Shown here piece after piece: positions 42,463-50,374 of a stretch of 64,000 nt of DNA (its first letter is position 1; every line of letters begins with the position of its first letter). Position numbers and translations under genes: made by a program. The DNA is taken from the NCBI GenBank assembly GCA_001769275.1, contig MEOQ01000050.1, forward strand, positions 1 to 64,000, in the 5' to 3' direction. The stretch comes from Bacteroidetes bacterium GWF2_43_63 (lineage in GTDB: Bacteria; Bacteroidota; Bacteroidia; Bacteroidales; DTU049). The notes under the pieces were generated by a model. The model made no database searches and was not told the origin of the DNA. It was given only the letters and a program-made list of their open reading frames with translations.

Positions 42463-44172
42463 TTATGGCGTAATCGTCACACCAGTCCTTTTGCTATGAT
42501 CCATATCGACTACAACTTTATTAATAGTATCTGCAAGGTTTCTAAAAGTGACAGTAGCTAAGCCACTTCCTAAATCAACTATCGTGGTTTTACCAGCCAT
42601 AATAGCTGCCATTATTTTAATTAAATCTTCTATAGTATAAGTACCATCAGCTACTTTACCAAGTATAGCATTCTGCATATCAGTAGCAGTAATAGCAGCG
42701 GTTCCTACTGTGTTATCTACTGGTACTCCTATTCCTGTGGCAGCAGGAGGAGGAACAGCACAAGTTCCAGTTAAATTATTAGTAGGGCCATATATAACAC
42801 CAAGACGTACATCACTTTCTATAGCTTGATTAGCATTAACTGTATCAGTGCTCATTGCTCTATCTGCACCAGATATAGATTGAAATGTAAATATTTGAAC
42901 TGCACTATTGTCTATTTCAACATAAGTGGGGTGGCTATAACCAAAAGGTAATTCTTTATTAAGACAGGTAAGTGTACCTTTTACTCGTAATGTTGGATTT
43001 GTAGTAGATACACTATAATAAGCATAAGCACCAAGAATAGTGTGCCTTATATTTCCTTGTACTTCGACAATACTTGTTCCACTATTTAATCTAACGGCAT
43101 AGGCTGTTGTAGCAGAACCGCCAATCATATCACCCTGAACAATACAACCTCCGTTACTAAACATACCAATACCAAAACAGTTACTAGATGTACCACCTGT
43201 CACATTACCAGTAATAGTCAGTGTATTACTAGAACTGTGATATATCAAGCCAGACCCTGAAGATGCTGTCGCAGCTTTAGACTTCATTATCACGCTACCA
43301 TGAATAATACATACAGCAGCATAAGACGTTTGTAATGCCACGCTGGTAACTCCAACTATATCTGTTCCAAGAGCGTCACCATAAACATCACAAATTCCAC
43401 CGGATATATAATACATAGCTGTGCAACCTATACCAGTTTGCGTTATATCCCCATAAATATTACTTTGATTAGATGCACACTGAATCACACCTCCTTTATA
43501 AGAACTGTTATATGTAATTGTACCTGGATGAAAATCTATAGTACCAACGCCAGCGCAATAAAAAGTAGTAGTATTTGTATATATGTTAACATCGCCAGTA
43601 AAAGAAAAAGTACCAGTAACAGATATATATATTGCAACTTGTGTACAATAATTTGTAACATTACCATTAATAGTTACATCTCCTCCTGCATTGTTTAAAA
43701 TATAATAAGCCCCTGTAAATGTACAATTACCATTAATTTCTATAGAAGAACTGCTACCTGCTAGATATATTCCATATTTATCAATAACCAAATTACAATT
43801 AAAAATAATGCAACTACTGCCTGTATTATTTATAGAACGAACACCAGTTGTTCCATACAGTGACATGGTACCCGAAGGTGCTGTAAAAATTACGTCATTA
43901 CCTAGTAAACAATTTATGACTATAGGAATGGCATTGGCAACCGTACAAGTATTAAAAGATAATGTTAAAGCTGTTGTGGCAGTAAAAGTACCACCTGCCA
44001 CTATTCCACCACTTACAGTGTTGTTTAAAGAATTTACAACAATGTTTTGGTCTAATGTAATAGCCTTATTATTAGCATACACATCATCACCAACACCAGG
44101 AATAGTTAAACCACCATCCCATGTTGCTACATTACTCCAGTTACCATTTGCTACAGCGTATCTTGTTGCCAT
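42463..44172 (-). CDS. Phage tail fibre / receptor-binding beta-helix protein
   Basis: A 569-residue protein made of short repeated strands rich in Gly, Thr, Ser, Asn and Ile (SIEINGNCTFTGAYYIL, DVTINGNVTNYCTQVAIYIS, NTLTITGNVTGGTSSN, TSIVEVQGNIRHTILGA). This is a parallel beta-helix of the kind found in tail fibres and spikes. The N-terminus WSNVATWDGGLTIPGVGDDV resembles a motif seen in other cell-surface or fibre proteins. The C-terminal ~100 residues (AATGIGVPVDNTVGTAAITA onward) are a distinct tail domain. The gene is more AT-rich and repetitive than its neighbours. Host recognition is inferred. Confidence 0.7.
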   Translation of the reverse strand: MATRYAVANGNWSNVATWDGGLTIPGVGDDVYANNKAITLDQNIVVNSLNNTVSGGIVAGGTFTATTALTLSFNTCTVANAIPIVINCLLGNDVIFTAPSGTMSLYGTTGVRSINNTGSSCIIFNCNLVIDKYGIYLAGSSSSIEINGNCTFTGAYYILNNAGGDVTINGNVTNYCTQVAIYISVTGTFSFTGDVNIYTNTTTFYCAGVGTIDFHPGTITYNSSYKGGVIQCASNQSNIYGDITQTGIGCTAMYYISGGICDVYGDALGTDIVGVTSVALQTSYAAVCIIHGSVIMKSKAATASSGSGLIYHSSSNTLTITGNVTGGTSSNCFGIGMFSNGGCIVQGDMIGGSATTAYAVRLNSGTSIVEVQGNIRHTILGAYAYYSVSTTNPTLRVKGTLTCLNKELPFGYSHPTYVEIDNSAVQIFTFQSISGADRAMSTDTVNANQAIESDVRLGVIYGPTNNLTGTCAVPPPAATGIGVPVDNTVGTAAITATDMQNAILGKVADGTYTIEDLIKIMAAIMAGKTTIVDLGSGLATVTFRNLADTINKVVVDMDHSKRTGVTITP

Positions 44173-44184
44173 GACTTATTAGTT

Positions 44185-44445
44185 TTACCAACCACTAGGG
44201 AAGTATGAGTTTCCTCCGGATGAGATTGTAATATTTCCACCGCCAAGTAGCGACTGATTGTTTATGGTAGCAATATTGATCCCGGACACCAGCTGTTTCG
44301 CGATAGCCAGCGGGATCTTATCTTCATTCTTTGCGCCAACCTCTTTGAGTAATTCCGTATGAGCGGCCCAATACTCCACAAAGGATCCGGCGTAACCGAA
44401 GTTTTTCGACTCGTTGTAATATTTCAGTTTTTCCTCGCGCGTCAT
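44185..44445 (-). CDS. Short phage fibre-associated protein
   Basis: An 86-residue protein from the ATG at 44445 (a GTG at 44460 would add five residues). A helical N-terminus (MTREEKLKYYNESKNFGYAG) leads to IATINNQSLLGGGNITISSG, a segment common at the ends of Bacteroidota phage tail proteins. It lies 12 bp upstream of the fibre gene in the same direction. It may be a fibre subunit, adaptor or chaperone; this is inference from sequence style and position. Confidence 0.55.
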   Translation of the reverse strand: MTREEKLKYYNESKNFGYAGSFVEYWAAHTELLKEVGAKNEDKIPLAIAKQLVSGINIATINNQSLLGGGNITISSGGNSYFPSGW

Positions 44446-44504
44446 TTCGCAAATATACACATGAAGTGCTGCGTAATAGATATCAATTGTGTGGAAAATT
44501 GTTG

Positions 44505-45206
44505 CTATTTGTGGGAAAATAATTCCAACTGATTTTCCTTAATGCTCACATAGTCTGCGAAGCGCTTATTCTCGTTATTAAAATGGGTAAATGACTTTTC
44601 AATACCAACAAATTCAATATCCATATCATAGGCCGCAATCCTCGAACTGCCGCTCCCAAGGTGTGTATCAAGAATACTTCAACCCAGTTCCACAAATTTC
44701 ATGTATGTCCATTTATACAAGGAAACAGGTTTTTGCGTTGGATGAATTCTCTTTTCATTGAGCTTCTTATTTCCTTGCATCCGTTGTCCATTGAAAACGC
44801 TCTCACCCTGGCACATTCCATTCCACATAAACCGGAATAACCTCACGGAATCAATCAAAGAACAGTAGGCGATCTCACAGTCCGAAAAACTTGAATCGCC
44901 ATTTACTTTATCCCATATTATCCGGCCAGGACCAACCTTTACATCAAAGTAATTTATTCCCCAAATGATCTGATGCTTTGTTACGCGAAACAACTCCCTG
45001 AAATAATCCTCTCCCGAAACTTCCCATGTTTCGGTTACAGGATAATCGGTGCGCTTTGTTGTTTTTGACTGAGCTTTTCCGTAAAATCTTCTCTTTTCAG
45101 GTCCTGAAAAATAAGGTGGGTCAACAACGCCTATATCAAATTGATTATCACGAAATGTTTTCATGACATCAAGACAGTCGCCGTGTATGGAAATCTGGTT
45201 GCTCAT
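44505..45206 (-). pseudogene. DNA methyltransferase with an in-frame TGA
   Basis: The N-terminal part (175 codons) has HGDCLDVMKTFRDNQFDIG and DPPYFSGPEKRR, the DPPY catalytic motif of N4-cytosine/N6-adenine methyltransferases, and HPTQKPVSLYKW near its end. The frame then meets TGA (44681-44679), but continues in the same frame for 57 codons: SILDTHLGSGSSRIAAYDMD carries the AdoMet-binding motif (LDTHLGSGS), ending at 44505. The complete protein would be about 233 residues. The stop removes the AdoMet site, so the gene is inactive unless the stop is read through or a sequencing error. Other phage genes use TGG for Trp and TGA as a stop, so recoding is unlikely. Confidence 0.8.
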
Positions 45207-45430
45207 TTTTTAATCCTTGAAATCTTGCGAAACCAAAAACCAATATCAATTCCAAACAGGTGTATAGCATATTCGAATTGCATTGGCATAAACCACCGCT
45301 TTGAAAAACCGAATATAACCCAATTGTCGCTGCGGGTAAAAGGCTTGCGTCGCCACCTGTTGTTTACAGCAACCCCCTCAAGTCTATATTTGTAATACTT
45401 TAACTGGTTGAACATATTTGCCTTTTTCAT
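45203..45430 (-). CDS. Small phage protein, function unknown
   Basis: A 75-residue basic, aromatic-rich protein (LKYYKYRLEGVAVNNRWRR, WVIFGFSKRWFMPMQFEYA). Its stop overlaps the start of the methyltransferase gene by four bases (ATGA type), so the two are translationally coupled. No family is recognised; the many Arg, Lys and Trp residues could fit nucleic-acid contact (inference). Confidence 0.5.
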   Translation of the reverse strand: MKKANMFNQLKYYKYRLEGVAVNNRWRRKPFTRSDNWVIFGFSKRWFMPMQFEYAIHLFGIDIGFWFRKISRIKK

Positions 45431-45459
45431 TTGAACCCAATTTTTATAGTTTTACCCTT

Positions 45460-45741
45460 TTATATATTTCGCTGGTTTGTCCTTCGTTGATTTATAATCA
45501 TATCATCAAAAAACGCATCGTGTTGATGGATTTTTTGCGCATAGAAATACATCCTGCCATCGGGAAACTTTTCGAGAGCAAGGCGCGGATATACGTGCAA
45601 TGAATACACATCTAAAACACTGCCGTCTGTTGCCCCCACAAGGGATACATACATTTGCATTCCACGGATCATGTCCTGAAATTCATCCTTCGTAATTTCA
45701 ACCATATTGTTGATAAATTCGGCAAGTATTGAGCCCATCAT
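45460..45741 (-). CDS. Small phage protein, function unknown
   Basis: A 93-residue protein starting MMGSILAEFINNMVEITKDE; a helical first half and a strand-rich second half (VLDVYSLHVYPRLALEKFPD, MYFYAQKIHQHDAFF). Its start overlaps the stop of the preceding gene (45741). I do not recognise it. The gene belongs to the compact early-type block. Confidence 0.5.
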   Translation of the reverse strand: MMGSILAEFINNMVEITKDEFQDMIRGMQMYVSLVGATDGSVLDVYSLHVYPRLALEKFPDGRMYFYAQKIHQHDAFFDDMIINQRRTNQRNI

Positions 45742-46016
45742 TATTCCTCCCTGTATTTGTTTCTGTCGTGTGGGTATGGTCCGGATAGGAAACTTTCTTT
45801 TGGAGTCAGCGGCGGTTGCGAATGGAAACTCTCCTCTGAGATTACGGGAGGAAGTAAGCGCATTCTGAATAACAGTTCGTTTATGGCTTTTATCAATGCG
45901 TCAAATTGAGCATGTTCCAAAAAGGTAAGTGTTTTTGGCCGGCTGTAGTTGTGCCGGTATATCCCGCCGAACGCCTTCGGCTTCCTTCTTGAATTATGTC
46001 TGGCTGATTTACTCAT
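45741..46016 (-). CDS. Small basic phage protein, function unknown
   Basis: A 91-residue protein from the ATG at 46016. The first 30 residues are very basic (SKSARHNSRRKPKAFGGIYR), then a helix (LEHAQFDALIKAINELLFRM) and a Pro/Ser-rich tail. It overlaps the gene before it by eight bases. Basic termini suggest nucleic-acid binding, but the family is unknown. Confidence 0.5.
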   Translation of the reverse strand: MSKSARHNSRRKPKAFGGIYRHNYSRPKTLTFLEHAQFDALIKAINELLFRMRLLPPVISEESFHSQPPLTPKESFLSGPYPHDRNKYREE

Positions 46017-46350
46017 TTTGATTGGCTTTAGACGTTGCTGTATATCTTGCGTTGCACGCTTCACAGTGCATAATTTTTGATCCCGACCTGCTTTGTTTCA
46101 GATTGCCACCACACTTCCTACACTTAAACTTTTCAATCAGTTTTGCCATTTGTTCATCCCTATTTGCATTTCGCTGTTTCCGCTGGATTGAATGTGCTTC
46201 TTTAATCTCGGGTATCAGTATTTTTGCGAGCCTATTGTATTCCTTACTAATCCACCTTCCATCGGCTTCGTGATGCAATCCATCACCCATCATTTCACCA
46301 AGTCTACAAAACTGGTCCCAAAGGAATTCGTCGTCGATCGATTTACTCAT
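46009..46350 (-). CDS. Phage protein with a C-terminal zinc ribbon
   Basis: A 113-residue protein. The N-terminal two thirds are helical (LWDQFCRLGEMMGDGLHHEA); the C-terminus KCRKCGGNLKQ ... MHCEACNARY has two CxxC knuckles 15 residues apart, a zinc ribbon. Such proteins often bind nucleic acid or act as small regulators. It overlaps both neighbours by eight bases, part of the coupled block. Precise role unknown. Confidence 0.6.
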   Translation of the reverse strand: MSKSIDDEFLWDQFCRLGEMMGDGLHHEADGRWISKEYNRLAKILIPEIKEAHSIQRKQRNANRDEQMAKLIEKFKCRKCGGNLKQSRSGSKIMHCEACNARYTATSKANQNE

Positions 46351-46753
46351 GGGTTTTTACCTTTCCGAATTGCTTTTGAAATGCCCTATCTATTTTATTG
46401 AACAGGATTTCTATTGTCTCCTCTCGCTCCGACTCGTTGTCTGGATGAAATGTCAACGCTGACTGCATCGTGTTTTTAATACTTCGGTCTTGTAGAATTT
46501 CAAAGTAGTATGCCGGACCCCCAAAAGGATTGTGTGTGTCTTTTCCGGTTGTCCACATCACGGAGTAACCCCCAATATATTTTTTCTTTACAGTAATATA
46601 CCCGGCAAAAAATCCTTTGACCTTGAACACTCCCTCCCCAAGCAGCCATAATTGCATTTGTGCACGGCAGCATGGATCGCATTCATTATCTTGCTGAGGA
46701 CATAAGGCCACCCTCTTTTTGTCTTTCCCATTGGTGAAAATACAGATACTCAT
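46343..46753 (-). CDS. Phage protein, function unknown
   Basis: A 136-residue protein from the ATG at 46753. It begins MSICIFTNGKDKKRVALCPQ and holds a Cys-rich patch (NECDPCC), a strand-rich middle (GYITVKKKYIGGYSVMWTTG) and a helical end. The cysteines could bind metal. No family recognised. It starts five bases after the stop of the preceding gene. Confidence 0.5.
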   Translation of the reverse strand: MSICIFTNGKDKKRVALCPQQDNECDPCCRAQMQLWLLGEGVFKVKGFFAGYITVKKKYIGGYSVMWTTGKDTHNPFGGPAYYFEILQDRSIKNTMQSALTFHPDNESEREETIEILFNKIDRAFQKQFGKVKTHE

Positions 46754-46757
46754 GGTT

Positions 46758-47024
46758 TTATTCAGTTGGTTCAATAATTTCAACAGCGGCTGCCAGTATC
46801 TTCATCGTAAAAACATCCTTGCCATACTCATCCGCACACTCCTCAATTGCAAACATGGCGGCCTTCACCTCGTTGTCAATACCATGCTTTTTCATAACGG
46901 CGTGGATAAGGTTTGTATAAAACTCGAGCTCCATTTTCCAATTCTTACCCCAAAGTGTTTTGCAGGCATCGCGGCAGGAATAGAGCTTTGCCGCCAAATT
47001 GACGTGTTGTTCTGTGGTATTCAT
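46758..47024 (-). CDS. Small helical phage protein, function unknown
   Basis: An 88-residue, mainly helical protein (MNTTEQHVNLAAKLYSCRDA, KKHGIDNEVKAAMFAIEECA). It overlaps the gene before it by four bases (ATGA type). The amphipathic helices suggest a small adaptor or inhibitor, but nothing specific can be said. Confidence 0.5.
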   Translation of the reverse strand: MNTTEQHVNLAAKLYSCRDACKTLWGKNWKMELEFYTNLIHAVMKKHGIDNEVKAAMFAIEECADEYGKDVFTMKILAAAVEIIEPTE

Positions 47025-47203
47025 TTGTCACTCCTTTCAACAGAATTATTGATCGCAAATATCATTGCAAAGGAGACTATTGCGGCCAGCGCAAAATAAT
47101 AGTTGTTTTGCACACATGCCAGGACAAAGAATATTATTGTCAAAACAAGCATTACCGCGATCAAGCATCCGGCTTTTTCTCTCTTATTTCTTTTTAATGT
47201 CAT
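47021..47203 (-). CDS. Small phage membrane protein with two membrane helices
   Basis: A 60-residue protein from the ATG at 47203 (a longer frame to 47272 exists). A basic start (MTLKRNKREKAG) is followed by two hydrophobic helices (CLIAVMLVLTIIFFVLACV and NYYFALAAIVSFAMIFAI). It has the size and topology of a small holin, but lies among early-type genes and no endolysin is next to it, so a role in altering the host membrane or superinfection exclusion is equally possible. Confidence 0.5.
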   Translation of the reverse strand: MTLKRNKREKAGCLIAVMLVLTIIFFVLACVQNNYYFALAAIVSFAMIFAINNSVERSDK

Positions 47204-47228
47204 AGTAAAATGGGTATTTTTGGCATGC

Positions 47229-47387
47229 TTAGTATAACTCCACATCTGTAATATCTGCATCACAATCCTCATTAATAAATGGATTATCCTGCGGACAACT
47301 TCCGAATCCTATTGTAAAAAGTAGATACTGTTTTAAATCTTCTTCGGTGTAATCACCTGTTGCTTGAATGTTGATTGTAAATTCCAT
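47229..47387 (-). CDS. Very small acidic phage protein
   Basis: A 52-residue frame (MEFTINIQATGDYTEEDLKQ to DITDVELY, ATG at 47387, stop at 47229). It is acidic with an N-terminal strand and fills the only gap between two genes of the block, in the same strand. The size and composition resemble anti-defence or regulatory proteins of phages, but this is speculative. Confidence 0.5.
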   Translation of the reverse strand: MEFTINIQATGDYTEEDLKQYLLFTIGFGSCPQDNPFINEDCDADITDVELY

Positions 47388-47439
47388 TTTGCTTCTGGTT
47401 TTTATCTCCCCGGAACGCCGGGGGCGGGTTTGTTATAAT

Positions 47440-48189
47440 TTACTTGCAAAATATTCCACACTCCCAACTTTTTATTGGTGCGCCAGTGTCGCTTTTCTTT
47501 AACTCGTCAAGAAAAATTCGTTTACCCTTAACGCGCACCAATCTAACTCCAAGTCGTCTGCTCTGTTCAGCCCTACACTCAAATACATTCGGAAAGCACT
47601 CGCGTACCAAATTCCAATAACTCGGGCTTGTCGCCTTAACACAGCCTACGCAGTTAGCGTTCGGAAATTTGAGGGTGTATATTTCTGGAATTTTAATGTT
47701 TTGTTTTCTCAGAATATTAAAACAGTCCTTTTTCGTGATCAGTGATGTTGTCAGAACCGGAATGGTGTTTTGTCTTTCACCTTCGTTGAAATGTTTTTGT
47801 CTTTCCCATTCATCTACAGTAAAGCCAAGGACATGAAAATTAATCTTTACTGATTTTTCAAATTGATATCTTGCCTCTTTTTTGAGAATCATAGTGCATG
47901 GAGCTCCTATAATTCCACCCATGTATTTTCTTTTATCAAACACCTCGACTATGGAAGCGTTTGGAAAATCCTTATTCTTTACCTCAATAATCGGCTGTTG
48001 AATCCACTCTGAAATATCTTTAAGAAACCGCCTGTTGTCTTCGTGCTCCTCTTTTATGGGACTGTTTGCAACAATAACGCGGCACTCCTTGCCATATAAC
48101 TCAATTGTTCGTTTTGCCGCAACAGCTGACGCGGCGCCGCATGAAAACCAAACCACTATTGTTTTTTTATCCGCTTCCTGGCTGATCAT
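47440..48189 (-). CDS. PP-loop (PAPS-reductase-like) ATP pyrophosphatase family protein
   Basis: A 249-residue protein of the adenine-nucleotide alpha-hydrolase fold. WFSCGAASAVAAKRTIELYG holds the PP-loop (SCGAAS, a variant of SGGxDS), and HEDNRRFLKDISEWI follows. Paired cysteines (GIIGAPCTMILKKEA, NANCVGCVKA, WECGIFCK) could hold an iron-sulfur cluster or zinc, as in some PAPS-reductase and DndC-type enzymes. In phages such genes are often linked to DNA modification or counter-defence. It overlaps the XRE gene upstream by four bases. Confidence 0.7.
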   Translation of the reverse strand: MISQEADKKTIVVWFSCGAASAVAAKRTIELYGKECRVIVANSPIKEEHEDNRRFLKDISEWIQQPIIEVKNKDFPNASIVEVFDKRKYMGGIIGAPCTMILKKEARYQFEKSVKINFHVLGFTVDEWERQKHFNEGERQNTIPVLTTSLITKKDCFNILRKQNIKIPEIYTLKFPNANCVGCVKATSPSYWNLVRECFPNVFECRAEQSRRLGVRLVRVKGKRIFLDELKKSDTGAPIKSWECGIFCK

Positions 48190-48422
48190 TTTTCCTCCAC
48201 ATTCTTAGTTTCAAACTTAATTCCAAGGGCCTCCTGAATCTTCGCCAGTGTTTTCAGGTTCAGCATCCGCTTACCATTGAACAGCTGGGAGACATACGCC
48301 GATGAATATCCAATCCTCTTTGACAACACACCCTGAGTCATGCCCTGTTTAGCCATCTCCTTCCGGATGCTGGTAATAAAAAAATCATGCAGGTTCGCTA
48401 TCGCTTTATCTTCTTCGCTCAT
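48186..48422 (-). CDS. XRE-type helix-turn-helix regulator
   Basis: A 78-residue protein from the ATG at 48422, which overlaps the stop of the preceding gene (ATGA). KQGMTQGVLSKRIGYSSAYV and SQLFNGKRMLNLKTLAKI form a typical Cro/XRE helix-turn-helix (about residues 27-62). It is the only clear DNA-binding regulator in the phage block, so a control gene for the block or for lysogeny is likely; a partner repressor is not in the window. Confidence 0.8.
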   Translation of the reverse strand: MSEEDKAIANLHDFFITSIRKEMAKQGMTQGVLSKRIGYSSAYVSQLFNGKRMLNLKTLAKIQEALGIKFETKNVEEK

Positions 48423-48739
48423 CTTAACTCCTTGATCATCCTGTTTATCTCTCTTACTGCCTGACGTTTCGCACGACGCAATGACTGAGCCCAACAACCA
48501 TTATTATCCCAAACCTCACCACCATCGCCATCGCGTGAAACTTCAACCCAATATGTCGTCCGGAGTGTAAACCATGTGTCCATCATGGCCTCCATCCGAA
48601 TATGAAAGTCGTATATCGTCCACAAATTGCTTCCCGGCCTCTTGAAAGCAAGATTAAACCCAGTTGAAATATCATCCCGCGGACCACTCCAATCAATGTT
48701 TCTGATCCTGATTTTCTTTATTTTGTCCAAGTAGATCAT
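48419..48739 (-). CDS. Phage protein, function unknown
   Basis: A 106-residue protein, starting at the ATG at 48739 (MIYLDKIKKIRIRNI), which overlaps the preceding stop by the ATGA arrangement. Strand-rich middle (FNLAFKRPGSNLWTIYDFHI), basic helical end (SLRRAKRQAVREINRM). It may contact nucleic acid through its basic C-terminus. No family recognised. Confidence 0.5.
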   Translation of the reverse strand: MIYLDKIKKIRIRNIDWSGPRDDISTGFNLAFKRPGSNLWTIYDFHIRMEAMMDTWFTLRTTYWVEVSRDGDGGEVWDNNGCWAQSLRRAKRQAVREINRMIKELR

Positions 48740-49014
48740 TGTGGTTGTATTTGAGGTTTCACCCATCGGAGTTCATATTTTTTGCAGATTGACTCAAACT
48801 CTTCAATTGTTTTACTAAAACCCTCATAACCAATTCCCCTGACCCCAATCCTATATTGGCCGAAAAGTGTCTTTACCTCAACCAAATCATAAATTGGATC
48901 ATCGTATCCTCTTGAGTATAAAATCCACGCGGGAATTCTGAAACCTTCATGTATCAATCGCCACAATTCTTTGTAGTCGGTTGACAGCTCAAATCCTTTT
49001 ATTTCGGGCTTCAT
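48736..49014 (-). CDS. Phage protein, function unknown
   Basis: A 92-residue protein (MKPEIKGFELSTDYKELWRL, IYDLVEVKTLFGQYRIGVRG, SICKKYELRWVKPQIQPQ) with a mixed alpha/beta pattern. It is coupled to both neighbours by four-base overlaps. No family recognised. Confidence 0.5.
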   Translation of the reverse strand: MKPEIKGFELSTDYKELWRLIHEGFRIPAWILYSRGYDDPIYDLVEVKTLFGQYRIGVRGIGYEGFSKTIEEFESICKKYELRWVKPQIQPQ

Positions 49015-49331
49015 AACACCTCCTCCAATTCCAACACATTCTCCTGACCGACCTTCACCACCTCAGTCTCATCCTTCTCCGCATGGTTTTCGATGGGCTT
49101 TTCAAACAGCCAGTGGACAAACACAAACGTCCCGATGGACACCCGATCGTTACACTGATGGCAGAATGTTCCACCCTCCCGCTTTAATGGCGGCGGGACC
49201 TCTGCCAGTTCGTAAAAAACAGAATTACACCTTACACATTTGACAACACGTGTGATGGTATAAATCCTACCTTTAATTACGAAGTTTTTCGAATGTGTTT
49301 TTATACACACTACTTTATCACCTGATTTCAT
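49011..49331 (-). CDS. Phage protein with two CxxC pairs (zinc-binding candidate)
   Basis: A 106-residue protein from the ATG at 49331. MKSGDKVVCIKTHSKNFVIK begins an SH3-like strand pattern; VKCVRCNSVFYEL and GTFCHQCNDRV form a CxxC...CxxC zinc knuckle. An acidic tail follows (ENHAEKDETEVVK). Four-base overlap with both neighbours. The function is not known. Confidence 0.55.
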   Translation of the reverse strand: MKSGDKVVCIKTHSKNFVIKGRIYTITRVVKCVRCNSVFYELAEVPPPLKREGGTFCHQCNDRVSIGTFVFVHWLFEKPIENHAEKDETEVVKVGQENVLELEEVL

Positions 49332-49591
49332 TGTGCTGTAAAGTTTTCGAAAATTACCCAAATGCTTTTCGGGATCTGCGTTGTTGACACCGGGATCCAC
49401 GATAGTGCAATCCCGCCCGACACCTTCTCGCTGAATATAATTTCGGCACCCAGATTGAGCGACATATCTTTCACATCATCCGGGATCACTGTACCAACCG
49501 GAACTACCAGCGCCCGGGGAGTGCCCAGCATTTTCGAGTTGATCTTACCCTCTTTGCTTTGTAATATTCTTTGAACAGCCTTCCAGATCAT
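49328..49591 (-). CDS. Small phage protein, function unknown
   Basis: An 87-residue protein: helical start (MIWKAVQRILQSKEGKINSK), then ALVVPVGTVIPDDVKDMSLN and a strand-rich end. It overlaps the next gene by four bases and is eight bases from the gene before it. Nothing recognised. Confidence 0.5.
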   Translation of the reverse strand: MIWKAVQRILQSKEGKINSKMLGTPRALVVPVGTVIPDDVKDMSLNLGAEIIFSEKVSGGIALSWIPVSTTQIPKSIWVIFENFTAQ

Positions 49592-49599
49592 AATCTGCG

Positions 49600-49806
49600 T
49601 TATTTTACAGGTTCCGGTGGAAATTTTTGCATTAGATCAGCGTTGATTTCCTCAGCATCCTGAATACTGAATTGGCTACCTTTTTCCGCTACGCGTTTTT
49701 GCACCTGTTCAATTGCATACATACTGGCTACATTTGTATTAATACCAACAAGTGCTAACGCCTTCGAAATTTGGTCCAGTCTTTTGATGTCGTTTTGTTC
49801 TTCCAT
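49600..49806 (-). CDS. Small phage protein, function unknown
   Basis: A 68-residue helical protein from the ATG at 49806 (MEEQNDIKRLDQISKALALV to QKFPPEPVK). A frame extending to 50058 runs through the tRNA-Asn and is rejected. It is the first protein gene of the small-gene block downstream of the tRNA-type genes. The middle (ASMYAIEQVQKRVAEKGSQF) is a coiled amphipathic helix. No family recognised. Confidence 0.5.
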   Translation of the reverse strand: MEEQNDIKRLDQISKALALVGINTNVASMYAIEQVQKRVAEKGSQFSIQDAEEINADLMQKFPPEPVK

Positions 49807-49943
49807 TTTATTTTGGTTTTGATTTTTCTGTTTAGTTATAACTAAACCCGTTTCCGGGTGACTGTCCGCACACCAGAGGCCATCCGGCTTTGCGTGCCTG
49901 CTTACCATAACCTCAGTCAACGATCCGACTCGAACGGAATCCG

Positions 49944-50016
49944 CGATCCAGAGTGGACTCGAACCACCGACATCAAGCTTAACAGGCTTGCGCTCTACCA
50001 ACTGAGCTACTGAACC
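49944..50016 (-). tRNA. Phage-borne tRNA-Asn (anticodon GTT)
   Basis: A cloverleaf on the minus strand: acceptor GGTTCAG with CTGGATC (two G-T pairs), D-arm GCTCAGTTGGTAGAGC, anticodon stem CAAGC/GCTTG enclosing CTGTTAA (anticodon GTT), T-arm GGTTCGAGTCC. Directly downstream, GATTCCGTTCGAGTCGGATC looks like the leftover T-arm of a second tRNA. Confidence 0.85.
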
Positions 50017-50122
50017 AATAACGGGTGTGGCTATCTCCGTGTACTTTGGCGAAATCATCTTTTCCCTGTCAGCTTCACCTGAAAAAAATAACTTTCACCA
50101 CACCCTTTCTTTTTACGGTTTG

Positions 50123-50245
50123 CGGTCCAGGAGGGAATCGAACCCTCGCCTTCTCAAAGCTTTACGGTGCCTTTACTTTACGAGTTTTTTCAAGAGCTTC
50201 CCCTACCGGCTTCATATTGACGATCTTCCACTAATCCACTGAACC
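50123..50245 (-). ncRNA. tRNA-like element of ~122 nt with an abnormal centre
   Basis: The ends form a clean tRNA acceptor: GGTTCAG (5', 50245-50239) pairs with CTGGACC (3', 50130-50124), and a normal T-arm precedes it (GAGGGTTCGATTCCCTC). The D-region is readable, but no 7-base anticodon loop with a 5-bp stem can be found. GAAGC and GCTTT could close an anticodon stem if about 41 extra bases sat in the loop. It may be a tRNA with an insertion, a degenerate tRNA, or a tRNA mimic. The acceptor is nearly the same as that of tRNA-Asn next to it. Confidence 0.6.
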
Positions 50246-50374
50246 AGGTGCCGGTCTTTCGCGGCTGTCAACTAAAACTTACCTATGAAAAAATCACGAA
50301 CACAAAGTTAAGCAATACGCTAACACAATGCAACAATTTAACCATCAATTAACACCACGATCATTCGCATACCA

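Noticed and set aside
44505..44681. TGA read as Trp (alternative phage code)
   Set aside because: Long phage genes in the same element use TGG for Trp, have no internal TGA, and several end in TGA.
47021..47203. Calling the small two-helix membrane protein a holin
   Set aside because: Size and topology fit, but no endolysin or spanin is nearby, so only a membrane protein is claimed.
49807..49943. A third phage tRNA downstream of tRNA-Asn
   Set aside because: A T-arm-like segment is visible, but no acceptor, D-arm or anticodon arm can be completed.
49807..50058. 152-residue protein extending to 50058
   Set aside because: The extension runs through the tRNA-Asn gene; the ATG at 49806 gives a compact protein.
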